From positions 1 through 36,267 of IMG/VR virus record IMGVR_UViG_3300034063_000604: a stretch of 36,267 bases of DNA, one strand, 5' to 3'. The position numbers and the translations under genes were made by a program. The number at the start of each line of letters is the position of its first letter. The first letter of the stretch is position 1. Shown here one piece after another: positions 33,547 through 36,267 of the stretch. Under the pieces are notes generated by a model. The model saw only the letters and a program-made list of their open reading frames with translations. It did no database searches and was not told the origin of the DNA. The stretch comes from a virus.

Positions 33547-34101
33547 ATGAAAACTTTTAACGAATTTATTTCTGAGGCAAGAGAATTAAATGAGACTTCT
33601 CTCACTCGTGTGATGAGAAAGTCTGAAAAAGGTGGTACAGCAATTCTTTCTGGTCAACGCGGAGATAAGTCTAAAAAAGAAAACAAGGAAAGGTCTGCAA
33701 GAACAGAAAGAAGAATTAGAGGTGCTGGACTACCAGGACCTACTAAAGTATCTGGACGTTACACAGAAAACCCAGGAACTCCAGAAGAGAAAAAGGTGGG
33801 AGAAAAGTCTCATGTAGTTTCTTCTGGCAAAATGGGTAAGAGAAAGTTTAAAAAAACTATAGAGAAACTTGGAACTGAAGGCGGATTGAAGCATAAGCGT
33901 AATGTGAAAGGTTCATCCAAAGATGATCAAGATTCTGTACTGATTCAACGTAAAGGTGGTGGAGAAGCAACACTTAAAGGAACTTCAAAAACATCTTGGC
34001 CAGGTAAAGGTAAAAATGTTAAAGTTGGTGGTATGAAACCAGGAAGAACTGGTGAATTTGATACAAAAGTCAAAAACAAAACATTTACATATGAAGCATA
34101 A
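33547..34101 (+). CDS. Putative internal head protein with capsid-targeting leader
   Basis: The N-terminus MKTFNEFISEAR matches the T4 internal protein (IPI/II/III) leader MKTYQEFIAEA at all but three places; in T4 it is cleaved after the Glu by gp21. Here cleavage would be FISE|AREL, the same x-S-E|A form as the gp23 site. The remaining ~174 residues are very basic (Lys, Arg, Gly) and include AILSGQRGDKSKKENKERSA, LPGPTKVSGRYTENPG, DQDSVLIQRKGGG and a C-terminal SWPGKGKNVK...PGRTGEFDTK, suggesting a compact fold rather than pure low complexity. It is preceded by a late-type box. It is probably packaged and injected; its target is unknown. Confidence 0.83.
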   Translation: MKTFNEFISEARELNETSLTRVMRKSEKGGTAILSGQRGDKSKKENKERSARTERRIRGAGLPGPTKVSGRYTENPGTPEEKKVGEKSHVVSSGKMGKRKFKKTIEKLGTEGGLKHKRNVKGSSKDDQDSVLIQRKGGGEATLKGTSKTSWPGKGKNVKVGGMKPGRTGEFDTKVKNKTFTYEA

Positions 34102-34276
34102 ATTTCCATTAGAACACGTAGTTAATTACAATACTCAGGAAATTTGGGTGTTGTGTGACAGTGCAATTACTGCCATGGGACTTCCTGCATTGGTAAAACA
34201 ATACTATCCAGGGTATAAACCAAAAATTGGAACCAAAGAACAACTTAATAAATTACGCAACCAGTTGGTAAACTGA
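34091..34276 (+). CDS. Small hypothetical protein (61 aa)
   Basis: The ATG at 34091 overlaps the end of the upstream gene by 11 bases; an in-frame TTG at 34052 would extend it further into that gene and is less likely. The peptide (NYNTQEIWVLCDSAITAMGL, then LVKQYYPGYKPKIGTKEQLN) looks like a folded small domain with a C-terminal helix. A terminator follows seven bases after the stop. It is likely co-transcribed with the internal-protein gene. No family is recognised. Confidence 0.65.
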   Translation: MKHKFPLEHVVNYNTQEIWVLCDSAITAMGLPALVKQYYPGYKPKIGTKEQLNKLRNQLVN

Positions 34277-34282
34277 CCACTA

Positions 34283-34303
34283 GGGGTCTCTGGGACCCCT
34301 TTT
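34283..34303 (+). terminator. Intrinsic terminator after the 61-residue gene
   Basis: GGGGTC (34283-34288) pairs with GACCCC (34294-34299) around a five-base loop and is followed by TTTT. Confidence 0.85.
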
Positions 34304-34309
34304 CTGTTC

Positions 34310-34315
34310 TATACT
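34310..34315 (+). promoter_or_regulatory. Candidate -10 element (TATACT) before the CobS-like gene
   Basis: Five of six -10 bases just after a terminator, as also seen before the VWA gene. No -35 hexamer is visible. Expected start is near 34322, about 23 bases before the ATG at 34345. Confidence 0.35.
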
Positions 34316-34344
34316 AACTTCAGTTGAAACAAACACCCCACATC

Positions 34345-35472
34345 ATGACTCGCATTCAAATGACCGACGATCAAATTCTTAACGATCTCAAAAGCACATT
34401 TGGTGGCAAAATCACTGCTGCTGATGTTCGTGGTTATTGTGCATCCAAAAATCTTTCTTATCCCACTGTAACCAAACGACTGGAAACTTTTAAAGTTGGT
34501 CGTGGTAAGTGGAATCTGGAAGTTACTCCGCAACGTGTGGAAGAAATTGAACGTTCATTCAATAATGTTTCTGTTCTTCCTGAAGTTCATCAAAATCTTA
34601 TTCCGTCAAAAGATGATACCTTCGTCAAGTTTGGTAACTTTAACGATATTAAAAAAATTATTGAGTCCCGTCTTTTCTATCCTACGTTCATTACGGGTCT
34701 TTCGGGTAATGGCAAAACGTTCAGCGTGGAGCAAGCGTGTGCTCAACTTAAGCGTGAACTGATTCGTGTCAACATCACCATTGAGACCGACGAGGATGAT
34801 CTGATTGGTGGTTTTCGTCTTGTGAATGGTGAAACTGCTTGGCACAATGGTCCTGTGATTGAGGCACTTGAGCGTGGTGCAGTTCTTCTTCTGGATGAGA
34901 TTGATCTTGCTTCTAATAAAATTCTTTGTCTTCAATCTGTTCTAGAAGGTAAAGGTGTCTTTCTGAAGAAGATCGGCAAGTTCGTCAAACCTGCTGCAGG
35001 ATTCAACGTGATTGCCACTGCAAACACCAAGGGCAAGGGTTCTGATGACGGTAGGTTCATTGGCACCAACGTGCTCAATGAAGCGTTTCTGGAGCGGTTT
35101 CCTGTGACTCTGGAGCAGTCTTATCCTGCTCCTGCAACCGAGCAGAAGATTCTGGAAGGGGTTGCTCTGGATCTTGGTGTGGAGGATCGTGACTTCTGCA
35201 AGCGTCTTGTTGATTGGGGTGACATCATTCGTAAGACTTTCTATGATGGTGGCATTGAGGAAATCATCAGCACCCGTCGTTTGGTTCACATCATTCGTGC
35301 TTACAGTATCTTCAACGATAAGGCAAAGGCAATTCAAGTCTGCGTGAATCGTTTTGACGATGAAACTAAAACTGCTTTTCTGGAACTGTATGATAAAGTT
35401 GATGCAGATTTTGTGATGCCTTCTCAACCTGAACTTACTGCAGAATATGTTGACGTAAAGAAAGCAAACTGA
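34345..35472 (+). CDS. cobS: CobS-like AAA+ ATPase (MoxR/CbbQ type)
   Basis: The ATG at 34345 gives 375 residues; TTG 34324 and ATG 34360 are alternatives. An N-terminal winged-helix-like region (ILNDLKSTFGGKITAADVRG) precedes the AAA+ core: Walker A GLSGNGKT at 118-125, Walker B LLLDEID at 181-187, sensor 1 ATANT at 224-228, and NEAFLERF at 245-252 near the expected arginine finger. Genes annotated cobS are near-universal in cyanomyoviruses. In bacteria CobS partners CobT and CobN in cobaltochelatase; here only the CobT-like VWA protein is nearby, so the substrate is open. Codons are more GC-rich than in the neighbouring genes. Confidence 0.9.
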   Translation: MTRIQMTDDQILNDLKSTFGGKITAADVRGYCASKNLSYPTVTKRLETFKVGRGKWNLEVTPQRVEEIERSFNNVSVLPEVHQNLIPSKDDTFVKFGNFNDIKKIIESRLFYPTFITGLSGNGKTFSVEQACAQLKRELIRVNITIETDEDDLIGGFRLVNGETAWHNGPVIEALERGAVLLLDEIDLASNKILCLQSVLEGKGVFLKKIGKFVKPAAGFNVIATANTKGKGSDDGRFIGTNVLNEAFLERFPVTLEQSYPAPATEQKILEGVALDLGVEDRDFCKRLVDWGDIIRKTFYDGGIEEIISTRRLVHIIRAYSIFNDKAKAIQVCVNRFDDETKTAFLELYDKVDADFVMPSQPELTAEYVDVKKAN

Positions 35473-35480
35473 TAGAATGT

Positions 35481-35509
35481 GGGAAGGTAAAAAGTGCCTT
35501 CCCCTTATT
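35481..35509 (+). terminator. Hairpin after cobS, possible weak terminator
   Basis: GGGAAGG (35481-35487) pairs with CCTTCCC (35497-35503) over a nine-base loop, but only a short, broken T-rich tract follows. Confidence 0.5.
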
Positions 35510-35929
35510 ATGGATAATCAAGAAAATCAATTTTATGATAGGTATACTTTTAGTATATCTTCAGATTCATCAGACCTTATAAAAATTGACAAAACACCTG
35601 TTATGAGCGAATCAAAGAATCATCTTTGGAAATACAACGAAGATAAAATTCTCAAGGATGTTGAGGATTATGTAACCAGCACTTATCACGGTCATTATTG
35701 TGGCGATGAATCTGGTTATGATGACATTCAAACAATTGATCTGATGGCAGCAAAGAAACTGGCAGCAGGTTTTTGTCAGGCGAATATCCTTAAGTATGGT
35801 AGTCGCTATGGTGATAAAGATGGACGCAATAAGCGTGACTTGATGAAAGTTATTCACTATGCTATGCTACTGCTTCACTTTGACAAACATTATTCCCGTA
35901 AAGATAATGGTCTGACCGAATTCCGTTGA
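35510..35929 (+). CDS. DUF3310-like small protein
   Basis: The start is uncertain. ATG 35477 lies in the hairpin; ATG 35510 (139 residues) is listed; ATG 35603 (108 residues, SESKNHLWKYNEDKILKDVE) would begin nearer the conserved part. The C-terminal core, FCQANILKYGSRYGDKDGRN then DLMKVIHYAMLLLHFDKH, follows the DUF3310 pattern (N-I-x-KY-x2-R-x-G-x-K-x-G...DLxKxxHY), which is common in phages. The molecular role is unknown to me. It ends two bases before the upstream candidate gp45 start. Confidence 0.72.
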   Translation: MDNQENQFYDRYTFSISSDSSDLIKIDKTPVMSESKNHLWKYNEDKILKDVEDYVTSTYHGHYCGDESGYDDIQTIDLMAAKKLAAGFCQANILKYGSRYGDKDGRNKRDLMKVIHYAMLLLHFDKHYSRKDNGLTEFR

Positions 35930-35952
35930 TTATGAAACTCCCTAACAAAACT

Positions 35953-36267
35953 ATGAAACTCTCTGACAATACCCTTGCTCTCCTTAAGAACTTTGCTGGC
36001 ATCAACAACTCTATTCTTGTGAAGCAAGGTAATCGTCTCCGCACGATTTCTGTTGCCAAAAACATTCTTGCCGAAGCAGAAATTACTGAAGATTTTCCCC
36101 GTGACTTTGCGATTTATGACCTGAACCAGTTTCTGAATGGTTTGAGTCTTCATCAAGACCCCGACCTTGATTTTACTGAAGATTCCCACTTGAGCATCAA
36201 AGAAGGTAAGCGTCGTGTGAAGTATTTCTTTGCCGACCCGAATGTGATTATCTCTCCGCCTGATAAG
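35953..36267 (+). CDS. gp45: gp45-like sliding clamp, 3' truncated
   Basis: From ATG 35953 the protein reads KLSDNTLALLKNFAGINNSI, co-linear with T4 gp45 (KLSKDTTALLKNFATINSGI). FAIYDLNQFLNGLSLHQD follows (T4: VAIYDLNGFLGILSLVND), then YFFADPNVII. The frame is open to the window edge after 105 codons, about half of the T4 length of 228. An in-frame ATG at 35932 would add seven residues (MKLPNKT). The clamp tethers gp43 polymerase and, in T4, activates gp55-dependent late transcription. Confidence 0.93.
   Translation, partial: MKLSDNTLALLKNFAGINNSILVKQGNRLRTISVAKNILAEAEITEDFPRDFAIYDLNQFLNGLSLHQDPDLDFTEDSHLSIKEGKRRVKYFFADPNVIISPPDK

Noticed and set aside
34942-35427. 161-residue minus-strand ORF opposite cobS
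   Set aside because: Shadow of the conserved AAA+ coding frame.
1-36267. tRNA genes, CRISPR arrays, integrase or insertion sequences
   Set aside because: No cloverleaf-like sequence, regular spaced repeat or transposase/integrase motif was recognised by eye; a tRNA scan was not possible.

Overview
The window is one strand-biased block of a T4-like myovirus genome, almost certainly a cyanomyovirus (a phage of marine Prochlorococcus or Synechococcus). All convincing genes are on the + strand, tightly packed and often overlapping by a start/stop codon. The base composition looks AT-rich, as in Prochlorococcus-type phages. Gene order matches the T4-like core: neck, sheath stabiliser, terminase, sheath, tube, portal, prohead core/protease/scaffold, capsid, recombination, late sigma, Mre11/Rad50-type nuclease, and the start of the clamp. 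A DUF3110-like protein (a cyanobacterial family) between gp47 and gp46, and a CobS-like AAA+ gene typical of cyanomyoviruses, support the host assignment. No integrase, transposon, CRISPR array or tRNA was recognised, and no gene-free stretch exceeds about 300 bases.

Layout. 1-5149: the 3' part of a giant tail/baseplate-type structural protein and a small coiled-coil protein. 5158-8891: gp13, gp14, gp15 and gp16. 8912-11671: accessory insert between the terminase subunits (a small beta-rich protein, a 740-residue basic mosaic protein and a 55-residue protein). 11668-18007: gp17, gp18, gp19, gp20. 18037-20973: prohead-core genes and three virion-type proteins. 20997-24233: gp21 protease, gp22 scaffold, gp23 major capsid, then a strong terminator. 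24316-24909: gp3-like tail completion protein. 24919-30846: uvsY, uvsW, an LSm-like small protein, gp55, gp47, DUF3110-like, gp46. 30861-35472: accessory region with small basic and cysteine-rich peptides, a large VWA/HEVGH protein (CobT-like), a late-promoter-driven protein with a T4 internal-protein-type capsid-targeting leader, a 61-residue protein and a CobS-like AAA+ ATPase. 35510-36267: a DUF3310-like gene and the 5' part of gp45.

Regulation. At least ten T4 late-type -10 boxes (TATAAATA and near variants CTAAATA, CATAAATA, AATAAATA) precede structural genes; gp55, encoded here, would be the sigma factor that reads them. gp45, which begins at the right edge, is the sliding clamp that activates late transcription in T4. 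gp55 itself has a good sigma70-like promoter. Strong intrinsic terminators follow gp23, gp46, the Cys-rich peptide and the 61-residue gene.

How the genes work together. gp20, gp67, gp22, gp21 and gp23 build and mature the prohead. gp16/gp17 package DNA. gp13/gp14 close the neck, and gp15/gp3/gp18/gp19 build the tail. UvsY/UvsW/gp46/gp47 run recombination-dependent replication. The most interesting parts are (i) the capsid-targeted putative internal protein at 33547, a candidate injected effector, (ii) its neighbours, the CobT-like VWA protein with a complete MIDAS and an HEVGH motif and the CobS-like AAA+ ATPase, and (iii) the 740-residue mosaic protein between the terminase genes. Function calls come from reading motifs and remembered family features; no searches were run.
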